Positions 42,830-50,769 of a DNA stretch of 64,000 nt are shown here, piece by piece (position 1 is the first letter of the stretch; every line of letters begins with the position of its first letter). This stretch comes from Levilactobacillus mulengensis (lineage in GTDB: Bacteria > Bacillota > Bacilli > Lactobacillales > Lactobacillaceae), in assembly GCF_003946045.1 (NCBI RefSeq), contig NZ_RHNW01000003.1:248001-312000 (forward strand), given 5' to 3'. Under the pieces are notes generated by a model, which saw only the letters and a list, made by a program, of their open reading frames with translations, ran no database searches and had not been told where the DNA came from. A program made the position numbers and the translations under genes.

Positions 42830-43015
42830 GCGCCTTACCGGGCGGTAAAAATGAGACCGGAACGCGGTGGGCAGGACGCCCAGAGCCAAAGGGCGGTCTC
42901 TGGACTTGCTTTGAGCCTCAAGAAGCGAGTCTCAAAGACACCATTTACGCTGCTAACGCATCGTAAATCCCACGGCTGGGCTCATTTTTACCGCCCTCAC
43001 GGCTGAGAGTGGTTT
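42830..43015 (+). repeat. type A repeat, copy 6
   Basis: Complete element 9 bp after the oatA stop, same orientation. Closing stem GGGCGGTAAAAATGAG / CTCATTTTTACCGCCC; second hairpin GAG-C-CTC/GAG-T-CTC; third ATTTACG/CGTAAAT with inner TGC/GCA. Confidence 0.87.
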
Positions 43016-43082
43016 TGGGGTTAGTGAGCTTGAACTGGGCGTTGGTTTTGATTCAGTTAACACAATATAAAATGACTTTTAC

Positions 43083-43130
43083 AACAGGACAGTTTACCCA
43101 TCTTTTTGGGTGAACGTCCTGTTTTGTTTT
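43083..43130 (+). terminator. intrinsic terminator
   Basis: AACAGGAC...GTCCTGTT stem with inner ACCCA/TGGGT and T-run. It ends the oatA transcript after the type A repeat, so the repeat should be in the oatA 3' UTR. Confidence 0.85.
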
Positions 43131-43459
43131 GGTCAGTTTTCACTGAAATTTTGTGCAGTGTGTGAGGTAATCTGGACTCGTTTTCAGGACAATTGCGTCG
43201 TCAAAAAACAGTGAAGTTACTGGGTGATGATGGGCCTTCAGTGATTGCCGAATGCCGATTTAACAGGGATTTGGCGCCTTTAATTTCCGCCACCTTTTAG
43301 CCCCTTAACGTTAGTTGGTTTAATTTACCGTTGGGGTCAGATTTTTACAGTTTTTCAGTCGTTTTTAGGAGATTATTCCGGTTACTTTTTTCCGTGCGTG
43401 ATATGATACCTAGTGAATTCAGGGATGGATTCACCATATAATCTACGGGGGGAATTGTT
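43131..43459. other. intergenic region upstream of secreted protein
   Basis: No gene seen. A TATGAT at about 43402-43407 may be the -10 of the secreted protein gene; its -35 is weak. Confidence 0.4.
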
Positions 43460-44206
43460 ATGATGAAGAAAGTTGCAATGATTGCTGCGGCAGCTGCGAT
43501 GGTATTACCTTTAGGGTTAGGCGCCATCGCACCCGCCCAAGCTGAAACGACGGCCTTTGCGGCTGCTAAAGTAGCTGCGAAGAAGACGACTTTGACGCTA
43601 GTAAGTAGCAAAGCCATCAAGAAGGCGGCCTTCCACGTGAAGAGCGGCAAGCCAGCCCTGTATAGCGCAGCGTTTGCGGCCGACAAAGCCAAAGTAACCA
43701 TGGCTAAGAAGGGGACCTTAGCTGGTGGTGCCACTTACTACGCAACCAAGAAGATCGTGGTAAAGACCAAGGCAACCAAGACGGCCAAGGCCAAGAACGT
43801 CACTTACGCTTACATCAAGAGCGCTAACGGCAAGGTCAAAGGCTGGGTCGCCCTTTCCAAACTGACTGCGGGTAAATTTATGGCCGCAGATGGCAAGAAA
43901 GTGGTTAAGGCTGCCGACAAGATCTCTAGCAAGACCTACACGCTGGTAAAGGCAACGAATTTGAAGAAGAAGGCTTACCACTTTAAGGCGAACCAACCAG
44001 CTGTCTTTAGCGGCAAATTCGCTGCTAACCAGTCCAAAGTGACTTTAGCTAAGAAGGGCGTTTTACCAGAAAGCAAGACCTTCTACGCAACGAAGAAGAT
44101 TACCATCAAGCAAAACAAGAAGAACGTGGCCTACTTGTACATCACTAAGGAAGGCTGGGTTAAGGCTTCTACGTTGACTGCTGGCAAGTTCATGGCGGCT
44201 GACTAA
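43460..44206 (+). CDS. secreted protein with two SLAP/SH3-like repeats
   Basis: A 248-residue protein with a signal peptide (residues 1-28, ending AQA). Two repeats of about 95 residues follow (about 42-145 and 155-248). They share TLTLVSSKAIKKAAFHVKSG versus TYTLVKATNLKKKAYHFKAN, then YYATKKIVVK versus FYATKKITIK, and both end KGWVALSKLTAGKFMAAD or EGWVKASTLTAGKFMAAD. Each looks like an SH3b/SLAP-type wall-binding module. It is strongly basic and has no covalent anchor. A terminator follows at 44229. Probably a non-covalently bound wall protein. Confidence 0.8.
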   Translation: MMKKVAMIAAAAAMVLPLGLGAIAPAQAETTAFAAAKVAAKKTTLTLVSSKAIKKAAFHVKSGKPALYSAAFAADKAKVTMAKKGTLAGGATYYATKKIVVKTKATKTAKAKNVTYAYIKSANGKVKGWVALSKLTAGKFMAADGKKVVKAADKISSKTYTLVKATNLKKKAYHFKANQPAVFSGKFAANQSKVTLAKKGVLPESKTFYATKKITIKQNKKNVAYLYITKEGWVKASTLTAGKFMAAD

Positions 44207-44228
44207 GGAAAAGACCTCGGTAGGTTTT

Positions 44229-44264
44229 AAAAATGGCGCGGGGATGCGGTCCCACGCCATTTTT
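44229..44264 (+). terminator. intrinsic terminator
   Basis: AAAAATGGCG / CGCCATTTTT stem with T-run. Confidence 0.88.
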
Positions 44265-44431
44265 GTGTGGCCGGTCAATATAACAAAATTTGTAAAGGGT
44301 CCGCCGTGCTATTTGCGCAGCATCATGGTAGACTTAAGCCAATCAAAAAGGGCCGCCGCGTGTCAGCACGACCACCCTCCCTGGCTTCAGTTGCAAAACA
44401 GTGGCTAGCGACAAACGATAAAGATAACCTT

Positions 44432-44470
44432 CCGCCGCAGAGCTAAGTGTTTGGGAAGGTTATTTTTTTT
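44432..44470 (+). terminator. intrinsic terminator (first copy of a duplicated segment)
   Basis: GATAACCTTCC / GGAAGGTTAT stem with T8. The stop codon of the membrane-protein remnant on the other strand lies inside this stem. A near-identical terminator occurs at 44946-44993. Confidence 0.8.
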
Positions 44471-44720
44471 GAGTATGATCACGATGGTCTTTGTAGATAG
44501 CGAATATCAATGCAAGCACCGATACGCCTACGCCACACCATGTAGCCAAAGCTGAAGCCTCTTTTGTTGGATTTAGTCAAAGACCCATCCCCTTAAGAAA
44601 CAAAACAGCCACCGTTCCCGCAACGTTCACAAGACCCAGCATACCAGACAATGGGTGAATAACTGGTCTAGACGTCTTACAAATTGCCTTATAAAAACGT
44701 TGAAGCCATTCCGGCCGATA
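44460..44720 (-). pseudogene. small membrane-protein remnant with in-frame TGA
   Basis: On the minus strand one frame reads from 44720 to TAA 44460-44462 with a single TGA at 44577-44579. Before it: EWLQRFYKAICKTSRPVIHP, then a hydrophobic segment (LSGMLGLVNVAGTVAVLFL). After it: WCGVGVSVLALIFAIYKDHR. Two hydrophobic helices interrupted by a stop suggest a decayed two-helix membrane protein. The last 29 residues could also be a separate peptide started at TTG 44547-44549 behind AAAGAGG. Part of the 3' region is duplicated 390 bp away. Confidence 0.4.
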
Positions 44721-44845
44721 TTACAGTATTTGTAAGGGGGCAACGCGGTAATCGTGAGGTAAAGGTGGGTGACTTTGAGTTGTTCCAGTAGAGATATTGG
44801 CAACGAACAACAACAGCTTTCTCGTCACACGGCTAAATGATACGC

Positions 44846-44941
44846 GGGAAGGTTATTTTTTGATTACGATCACGATGGTCTTTGTAGATAGCGAATATCA
44901 ATGCAAGCACTGATACCCCTACGACACACCGTGTATCTAGT
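44846..44941 (-). repeat. diverged duplicate of 44453-44547
   Basis: About 95 bp repeating the end of the membrane-protein remnant; GTATCAGTGCTTGCATTGAT and the following TTCGCTATCTACAAAGACC are shared. The translated core VGVSVLALIFAIYKDHRD is kept, but no start with an RBS is present. Confidence 0.75.
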
Positions 44942-44945
44942 GACA

Positions 44946-44993
44946 GATAACCTTCCGCCGCAGTGCTAAATGTTTGGGAAGGTTATTTTTTTT
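44946..44993 (+). terminator. intrinsic terminator (second copy)
   Basis: Copy of the 44432 terminator (GATAACCTTCC...GGAAGGTTAT, T8), two or three base changes in the loop. Confidence 0.8.
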
Positions 44994-45144
44994 GCGAAAA
45001 ATTCCGTAGAAATTAACGGTTACGGTTAAATCACGGGTAGTCAGAATGATTACATCCAGCTAATCATCACGGTTAGTCTGGTTGAAATCAGACCCAAAAC
45101 TGTTGACCAAGCGGCGCCAAATTTGCCTACTGCGGGTAGTTACG

Positions 45145-45424
45145 GATTAAACCAGTGTGAGCCGCAGGGGCGGTGAAAAGGTGACCGTAAGTGTGAGTGA
45201 CCAGAGGTGGCCCAAGGTGACCAGCTGTGTCGGTGGTCTTAACTGAGTGATTTTTCTCAGTTTAGAGCACGGGACGACCTTGGAAACTCGCGGGTCTTGC
45301 GAGGTTTCAAGGCGAGGTGGAAGCCCGTTCCTTAGGCTGGAACCGGTCCCCACAGCAGGGCACCTTGAGGCCACCGCCGGGAACGGAAATCTGGCCCGGC
45401 TCATTTTCACCGTCCCGGAGGCGA
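45145..45424 (-). repeat. type B repeat, complete copy
   Basis: Minus-strand copy with both closing-stem strands (GGGACGGTGAAAATG against CTTTTCACCGCCCC) and tail. Central hairpin AACTGAG/CTCAGTT; other hairpin TTGAAA-C-CTCGC / GCGAG-TTTCCAA. Confidence 0.85.
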
Positions 45425-45570
45425 CATTTTTAACCCACACCTAATCATTTAGATAAGCCGGCAATCAAGATTGGATCGTCCAATTTCACCGAAAAATTAT
45501 GACACGACCTGTTGCAATTGCCGTTAGATTAAGCTTTCCTAGCGTTTCTTAGAAATAGCTAATTTTCAAA

Positions 45571-45607
45571 GTAAACGCTTTACAATGCATGACAAAGCAA
45601 GCATAAT
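45571..45607 (+). promoter_or_regulatory. oleate hydratase promoter with palindrome over -35
   Basis: TTTACA (45579-45584), 17-bp spacer, CATAAT (45602-45607). GTAAA-CGC-TTTAC (45571-45583) overlaps the -35. It is cre-like but one base longer than the consensus, so the binding protein is uncertain. Confidence 0.6.
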
Positions 45608-45647
45608 GGAGTCGTAAAAGGCACATGAATCTACGGAGGTGTTTTTG

Positions 45648-47342
45648 ATGGTAAAGACAAAAGCAGTAATGATCGGTGCAGGCTTAGGGAACATGGCCGC
45701 AGCGGTTTACCTGATTCAAGAGGCCCATTGGAGCGGCAAGCAAATTACGTTCTACGGGGTCGATATGCATGGGGCCAACGATGGCGGCACGACCAGCGAA
45801 TTCAATGATGAATACTGGAACAAAAACCATCCTCTAGACAACCAAACGGGGTACGTTGCCCGTGGTGGCCGGATGCTGAATTACCGGACTTACGTTGATT
45901 TGATGGACTTACTGGACCGGATTCCTTCCGCAACCGAGGATGGGATGACGGCCGCTGAGGATACCCACGACTTTGACTCGCATCACCAGACCTATGACAA
46001 GGCCCGTCTGTTGCAGGGTGGCAAGGGCATCATCGACGGCGGCAAGCTGGGTCTGAACAACAAGGACCGGGTCTTGCTCTCCAAGTTAGTCTTAATGCCA
46101 GATGAAGAAGAAACCAAACTAGACAATATCACGATTGCGGAATACTTTAAGGACGATCCACACATGTTCCAAACCAATTTCTGGTACATGTGGGAAACGA
46201 CTTTCGCCTTTAGAATTGAAAGCTCCGTCCAAGAATTACGGCGTTACATGCACCAAATGATTTATGAATTTACGCAAATTGAACACTTGGTGGGGGTCAA
46301 CCGGACCCGTTACAACCAATTTGAAAGTATCATGTTACCGTTGATCAACTACTTGAAAGATCAAGGCGTGACCTTTATTGATAACCGCATCGTCACGGAC
46401 TGGGAATTTGCGGACAGTGCCTTACAAGACGAAATCACGGTTACCGGTTTGCACATCAAGAATTTGGAAACGGACAGTGAAGACTTAGTCGACATTGATG
46501 ACGACACCGCCGTGATCTTTACCAACGGATCCATCACCGACTCCGCTACCATGGGGGACTACAACACGCCGGCCCGGGAAAACATGGAATACGGCATCAG
46601 TGCCGCTCTCTGGAAGAAAGCCACGGAACGCTTCTACAACCTGGGAACGCCAGACAAGTTCTTTAACGACCGGAAGAATTCCGAATGGGTCAGCTTCACG
46701 TTGACCACGAAGAACCACCTGCTGTTGAACGAAATTACCCGGATCACCACGCAAGTGCCTGGGAACGCGTTGAACTCCTTCCTGTCCACGACGCCAATCA
46801 CGCCACTGGGCCAGAAGGATGTGAACATGTCCATCGTGGTTCACCACCAGCCACACTTTACCACCCAGAAGCCAAACGAATCCGTTATCTGGGGCTACTT
46901 CCTGTACCCACGGCGGACGGGTGAGTTCGTCCACAAGCAGTACATCAAGATGACCGGTAAGGAAATGGCCCAAGAACTGATTGGGCAACTGTCCAAGGTC
47001 GACCCTGGTCCCGTTAACATCAAGAGTAAGGAACCAGAAATCATGGACAGCATCATCAACAACATTCCGGTTTACATGCCATACGCCTCAGCCCTGTTCA
47101 ACAACCGGGCAAAGACCGACCGGCCAGAAGTCATTCCGGCACATTCCACGAACTTGGCCTTCACGGGTGAATTTGCGGAACAGCCTTACCAAATGATCTT
47201 CACGGAACAAAGCGCCGTTCGTTCGGGTGAAATTGCCGCTTACCACTTTACGGGCATCTCGATGGATAACTTAGTCGATACGCCACGGTACGACAAGGAT
47301 CCGAAGACGTTGCTGAAGGCGACGAGAAGAATGTTTAGCTAA
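45648..47342 (+). CDS. ohyA: oleate hydratase (myosin-cross-reactive antigen family)
   Basis: A 564-residue FAD enzyme that adds water across the cis-9 double bond of oleic or linoleic acid, yielding 10-hydroxy fatty acids; a membrane-associated detoxification step in lactobacilli. The N-terminal FAD motif is AVMIGAGLGNMAAAVYLIQE (with GxGxxG/N variation) and the flavin-binding GGRMLNYRTY segment is near residue 80. YMWETTFAFRIESSVQELRR in the middle is highly typical. The C-terminal AFTGEFAEQP segment closes the FAD site. Length fits the family. ATG 45648 has GGAGG at 8 nt; a GTG three codons earlier is too close to it. Confidence 0.96.
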   Translation: MVKTKAVMIGAGLGNMAAAVYLIQEAHWSGKQITFYGVDMHGANDGGTTSEFNDEYWNKNHPLDNQTGYVARGGRMLNYRTYVDLMDLLDRIPSATEDGMTAAEDTHDFDSHHQTYDKARLLQGGKGIIDGGKLGLNNKDRVLLSKLVLMPDEEETKLDNITIAEYFKDDPHMFQTNFWYMWETTFAFRIESSVQELRRYMHQMIYEFTQIEHLVGVNRTRYNQFESIMLPLINYLKDQGVTFIDNRIVTDWEFADSALQDEITVTGLHIKNLETDSEDLVDIDDDTAVIFTNGSITDSATMGDYNTPARENMEYGISAALWKKATERFYNLGTPDKFFNDRKNSEWVSFTLTTKNHLLLNEITRITTQVPGNALNSFLSTTPITPLGQKDVNMSIVVHHQPHFTTQKPNESVIWGYFLYPRRTGEFVHKQYIKMTGKEMAQELIGQLSKVDPGPVNIKSKEPEIMDSIINNIPVYMPYASALFNNRAKTDRPEVIPAHSTNLAFTGEFAEQPYQMIFTEQSAVRSGEIAAYHFTGISMDNLVDTPRYDKDPKTLLKATRRMFS

Positions 47343-47435
47343 ACAATTAGGGGTAGGGGCCGGTTTAAGTGGCGCAGTCCTCCTTGCGACGGCCATCGCT
47401 TATGTTGTGGGCACAACGCCCTTACCCTGGAAATG

Positions 47436-47470
47436 AAGGAACCGACCTGATTGGGTTGGCTCCTTTTTTG
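47436..47470 (+). terminator. intrinsic terminator
   Basis: AAGGAACCGACC / GGTTGGCTCCTT and T-run, after the oleate hydratase gene. Confidence 0.88.
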
Positions 47471-47553
47471 TTGGAAAATTGAAGGGGCTTGGCTAGTCTT
47501 GTTGCGCCAAGGATGTTAGACTATCCTCAATACAGCAATCGAGGAGGCCCATC

Positions 47554-47724
47554 GTGACAGAGGTAGACGCCCAAAATAACCATCACCAACCAGAATCGAC
47601 TGATCAAGACCACGAAAAACTAACGGGGTTAGAGGAGGCGCTCGCTGATGTGAAAGCGGGACGCGTCACGACGTTTAGTAGTGTAGAAGAATTTTTTGCT
47701 TTTTTGGATCGTCCAGAAGACTAG
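47554..47724 (+). CDS. 56-aa RelB/DinJ C-terminal-like protein (orphan antitoxin-like)
   Basis: A GTG-started frame with GAGGAGG 6 nt upstream, a possible promoter (TTGTTG, 17 bp, TATCCT near 47501-47529) and a terminator at 47735. The N-terminal half is hydrophilic (EVDAQNNHHQPESTDQDHEK). The C-terminal half (LEEALADVKAGRVTTFSSVE, EFFAFLD) resembles the toxin-neutralising tail of RelB/DinJ antitoxins. No ribbon-helix-helix domain and no adjacent toxin are present. It may be a degenerate antitoxin or a small regulatory protein. Confidence 0.6.
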   Translation: MTEVDAQNNHHQPESTDQDHEKLTGLEEALADVKAGRVTTFSSVEEFFAFLDRPED

Positions 47725-47734
47725 CAAACCAAAC

Positions 47735-47777
47735 AAAAATGACAGCCCAATCATCGCTGATTGTGGCTGTCATTTTT
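47735..47777. terminator. bidirectional intrinsic terminator
   Basis: AAAAATGACAGCC / GGCTGTCATTTTT, inner CAATCA/TGATTG. Serves the small gene and the convergent signal peptidase gene. Confidence 0.92.
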
Positions 47778-47787
47778 GTCGGCGTAC

Positions 47788-48372
47788 TTAACTCGCCAAG
47801 CTATTCACATTGGTTCGATGTTCCGTGGTTCCTTGCCAGAAAGGTACTTTAACCACACCCATCACCTTGTTGGCACTGACGTAGCCCCAGGCCCGGCCGT
47901 CCTCGGAGACACTGCGGTGGTCCCCCAAGACGAAATAGTGGCCCTTAGGCACCCGGTTGCCCTTGTAGGTCCAGTTGCCCTTTTGTGCCAGGGAACTCAG
48001 CGTCCAATCGCCGGTTCCCGTGGTCCGTTCATTCTGATTGATGAAGGACTGATTGATTTTTTTATTATTGACGTAAATGTAGCCGTTTTGGCTGACGACC
48101 TTGTCGCCGGGCAGGCCAATCACGCGCTTGACGTAGTTGGTGTTCTTGGCCGCAGCGGGATCCTCGCCATAAGCGTCGAAGACAATCACGCTGAGGCGTT
48201 TTAACTTAAGCGGCTTGACCACGACCATCCGCTCCTTATCGACGAGGTTGGGTTCCATGGAGTCCCCCGAAACCTTGACGACCTCAAACAGGAAGGTCCG
48301 CACCAGCACCACTAGGATGAGCGCGATTAAAATGGGGATGATCCAACTAAAAACACTGCGTAACACTTTCAT
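47788..48372 (-). CDS. lepB: signal peptidase I
   Basis: A 194-residue membrane-anchored serine protease that removes signal peptides from exported proteins. One N-terminal membrane segment (residues 10-30). Box B holds the catalytic Ser in SGDSMEPNL (near residue 38), box D the Lys in YVKRVIGLPGD (near 80), and box E reads GDHRSVSEDGR. Length and single anchor fit the Gram-positive SipT type. The minus-strand ATG has AAGGAG upstream. It may serve the many secreted proteins in this window, but linkage is not evidence for that. Confidence 0.94.
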   Translation of the reverse strand: MKVLRSVFSWIIPILIALILVVLVRTFLFEVVKVSGDSMEPNLVDKERMVVVKPLKLKRLSVIVFDAYGEDPAAAKNTNYVKRVIGLPGDKVVSQNGYIYVNNKKINQSFINQNERTTGTGDWTLSSLAQKGNWTYKGNRVPKGHYFVLGDHRSVSEDGRAWGYVSANKVMGVVKVPFWQGTTEHRTNVNSLAS

Positions 48373-48583
48373 GAAGTTATTTCTCCTTGGTTAATTAGGG
48401 TTAGGGGCCAATCACCAGTTACCAGTGATTCTGGGGCAGGCAGGATGACCACAACCCACGGCGACCGCTAAATTCAAGCGACTGATGTCTGTGGTCAATT
48501 CTAGCATAGTGGACCCCCGCGTTAGCCCGTTTAGGCGGCCGTTTAGGAAAAAATTAAGTAAACCCCAAGAAAATTCGTTCAAA

Positions 48584-48597
48584 TGGTAGCGTTTCCA
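48584..48597. promoter_or_regulatory. candidate cre (CcpA) site upstream of cdd
   Basis: TGGTAGCGTTTCCA is a near-palindrome with the TGNNANCGNTNNCA pattern, 58 bp before the cdd start. Candidate only. Confidence 0.4.
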
Positions 48598-48654
48598 GTG
48601 AAAATATGTAACAATAAGGACGTAAACCGTTTTATTAACGAAGGAGGATTCATC

Positions 48655-49047
48655 ATGGCTGATAAACAAGAATTGTTAAAAGTCGCAACTGACATGCTCG
48701 ACAAGGCATACACCCCCTACTCTCATTTTCACGTCGGTGCAGCAGCGGTCGGTGCCAGTGGCAAGATCTACGGTGGCTGTAATATCGAAAACGCTTCGTA
48801 CGGTGCCACCAACTGTGCCGAACGGACGGCAATCTTCTCCGGTATCGCTGCGGGTGAAAAACACTTCACGGCTTTGCTGGTGACTGGGAACACGGATGGT
48901 CCAATTGCCCCTTGTGGGATTTGCCGTCAGGTTATTTCCGAATTCTTTGATGCCGATGCGCCAATCTACCTGACCAACCAGAAGGGTGCTTTCACGGAGA
49001 CCACGGTTGAGGGCATCCTCCCCGGCGCCTTCGTCGACTTGAACTAA
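48655..49047 (+). CDS. cdd: cytidine deaminase
   Basis: A 130-residue zinc enzyme that deaminates cytidine and deoxycytidine in pyrimidine salvage. The motifs are YSHFHVGAAAV, NCAERTAIF (Cys ligand and catalytic Glu) and PCGICRQVISEF (two more Cys ligands). This is the tetrameric short type. ATG 48655 has GAAGGAGG 6-7 nt upstream; the 24-codon longer frame has no RBS. Single gene, with a possible cre site upstream. A type A repeat begins about 19 bp after the stop. Confidence 0.95.
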   Translation: MADKQELLKVATDMLDKAYTPYSHFHVGAAAVGASGKIYGGCNIENASYGATNCAERTAIFSGIAAGEKHFTALLVTGNTDGPIAPCGICRQVISEFFDADAPIYLTNQKGAFTETTVEGILPGAFVDLN

Positions 49048-49065
49048 TTGTAAATGGTCGTTGCC

Positions 49066-49256
49066 AGTGCCTCCGGGAGAGTGAAAATAGGACCGGAACG
49101 CTGTGGGCGCACGCCCGGAGCCAAGGGGCGGTCTCCGCGCTTACTTTGAGCCGAAGAACACGTCTCAAAGATAGCAATGTCCTAAGTAGCCAAGCGCGCT
49201 ACTAAGGACATTCCCACGGCTGGACCTATTTTCCCTCTCCCTGCGGCTGATACTGG
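49066..49256 (+). repeat. type A repeat, copy 7
   Basis: Complete element after cdd, same orientation. Closing stem GAGAGTGAAAATAGG / CCTATTTTCCCTCTC. Third hairpin AATGTCCT-A-AGTAGC / GCTACT-A-AGGACAT is fully paired except for one A-A mismatch. First hairpin CGGAG/CTCCG. Confidence 0.87.
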
Positions 49257-49324
49257 CAGCTTCCATTTACGTTTGATGTTCAATCGCGGTTGCTTGTGGC
49301 TCTAGTTGATGATAATGGTTAAGC

Positions 49325-49515
49325 AAATCGCTCCCGGCGGCGGGTTCAAGGTGCCCTGCTATGGGGCCGGTTCCAGCCGAAGGGCGGGCTTCCACCTCAA
49401 CTTTGAGCCAAAGTGCGGTCTCAAAGGTTGTCCCGTGGGCTAGGCTGGAAAAGAACTCCAGCCTAGCCCACCGACACAGCCGGGAACCTTGACCCACCTC
49501 TGGTCGCTGACACGG
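49325..49515 (+). repeat. type B repeat in tandem with type A copy 7
   Basis: Same orientation as the preceding type A copy. Central hairpin GGCTGGA/TCCAGCC. No closing stem. Confidence 0.82.
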
Positions 49516-49683
49516 ATGTGGCCATTTACGGTTGTTCAATGAGCTTGGTTTTGTCCTTTCCACTTTTCTTGTGATTAGGGACGACACCATCCATTGAAGA
49601 TTAGTGTTGAGGCGCGATCACTTGCGCCTGATGAGCGACCACAGATTGTTAGGTTAGTTAAATTTTTGAATACTTAGAATGTG

Positions 49684-49716
49684 ACGCTCAGTAGAAACTT
49701 GCTGGGCGTTTTTTTG
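49684..49716 (+). terminator. orphan intrinsic terminator
   Basis: ACGCTCAG / CTGGGCGT with T7. The nearest upstream gene is cdd, 640 bp away, with the A/B repeat pair in between. Confidence 0.75.
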
Positions 49717-49750
49717 TCGTGGAGTGGGAAGGCGGCTATGGATTTGGTGC

Positions 49751-50041
49751 GGGTTAAACCCCTGTCAGCCGCAGGGATGGTGAAAATGAACCGTGCTGGT
49801 GGCTGTCAGTGACCAGAGGCGGGCCAAAGCGACCGGCTGTGTCGATGGTCTTAGTAGAGTGAACTTCTCTACTTAGAGCATGGGATGACCTTGGAAACTC
49901 GCGAATCTCAGCGAGGTTTCAAGGCAAGGTGGAAGCCCGCTTCTCAGGCTGGAACCGGCCCCACAGCAGGGCACTTTGAGCTCGCCGTCGGGAACGAACG
50001 CAAACGCGTTCCGGTTCATTTTCACCATCCCGGAGGCGAAG
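49751..50041 (-). repeat. type B repeat, complete copy with 20-bp closing stem
   Basis: The clearest full-length type B. Closing stem GGGATGGTGAAAATGAACCG with a perfect complement. Central hairpin AGTAGAG/CTCTACT (49853-49859, 49867-49873). Second hairpin TTGAAA-C-CTCGC. Tail present. Confidence 0.88.
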
Positions 50042-50135
50042 TTTCTAGCCCACCCCCCAACCCCAAACCAAACCCAAAGCGACTTAGCTGAAATCGTAAA
50101 ATCCAACGCACAACCTGAGCCGGAGAAAGCCAGGA

Positions 50136-50312
50136 CGGAGCCAGCTGTGTCGAGGGTGTTAGTCGGCGTTTCTGAGCCGGCTTACAGCCTGGGGCAACCT
50201 TTTAGACTTGCATGATCCTCGCAAGGCTAAAAGTTGAGGTGGGAGCCTGCTCCTCAGGCGGGAACCGACCCCACAGCAGGCGCAGTCCTGGAAGCCGCAG
50301 GCGGCCACTCGC
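50136..50312 (-). repeat. diverged type B repeat
   Basis: Minus strand. TTTTAG-C-CTTGC / GCAAG-T-CTAAAA keeps the C-T mismatch between two stems whose sequences differ from every other copy. Central hairpin AGCCGGC/GCCGACT. The CTCGACACAGCTGG segment is kept. Confidence 0.8.
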
Positions 50313-50352
50313 ACACAATCCGAACCAATTTTACTATTTCAGATAAATTACT

Positions 50353-50381
50353 TTGACACACACAGTAGTACGTGATACAGT
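50353..50381 (+). promoter_or_regulatory. promoter of padR operon
   Basis: TTGACA (50353-50358), 17-bp spacer, TACAGT (50376-50381). A CAGTAG motif occurs twice around the spacer and -10 and may be part of the PadR operator. Confidence 0.75.
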
Positions 50382-50413
50382 AGTCTCATCAAAACAGAAA
50401 AGGAAGTGGCAGC

Positions 50414-50767
50414 ATGGCTGAGGTTATTTCCAAAGATTTAATCCGGGGCCATACGGATACGATTATTTTAAACATCCTGCAGCAGGGAGATAGTTACGGC
50501 TATCAGGTGGCTAAGCAGGTGAAGGCGCTGAGTGATGGCCATTACGAGTTGAACGAAGCCACGCTGTACACGGTCTTTCGGCGGTTAAAAAAGAACGGCG
50601 CGTTGACGGATTACTGGGGCGATGAGTCACAGGGATCGCGGCGCAAGTACTACCACATCACAGCGGCCGGCACGGATTTATTGCAGGCCAACACGGCGGC
50701 CTGGCGGGTGGCTAAGCCAATCATCGACGATTTGATTACGGGCAAGATTACTGAGGAGGACGACTAA
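50414..50767 (+). CDS. PadR-family transcriptional regulator
   Basis: A 117-residue PadR-s1 type regulator: winged helix (residues 15-85; TIILNILQQGDSYGYQVAKQ, later LNEATLYTVFRRLKKNGAL and GSRRKYYHITAAG) plus a short C-terminal dimerisation helix. RBS AAAAGGAAG. The stop is 2 bp before the next gene, so the pair is one operon. Such PadR genes often control the membrane-stress gene encoded next to them. Ligand unknown. Confidence 0.92.
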   Translation: MAEVISKDLIRGHTDTIILNILQQGDSYGYQVAKQVKALSDGHYELNEATLYTVFRRLKKNGALTDYWGDESQGSRRKYYHITAAGTDLLQANTAAWRVAKPIIDDLITGKITEEDD

Positions 50768-50769
50768 GT

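Noticed and set aside
49873..50215. Open frames of 68-79 codons near 50 kb
   Set aside because: Produced by the GC-rich type B repeat, not conserved in frame between copies.
4800..50312. Repeats as integron attC sites or insertion sequences
   Set aside because: No integrase with an active site, no transposase frame in any copy, and no attC core sites; a non-autonomous foldback element stays possible.
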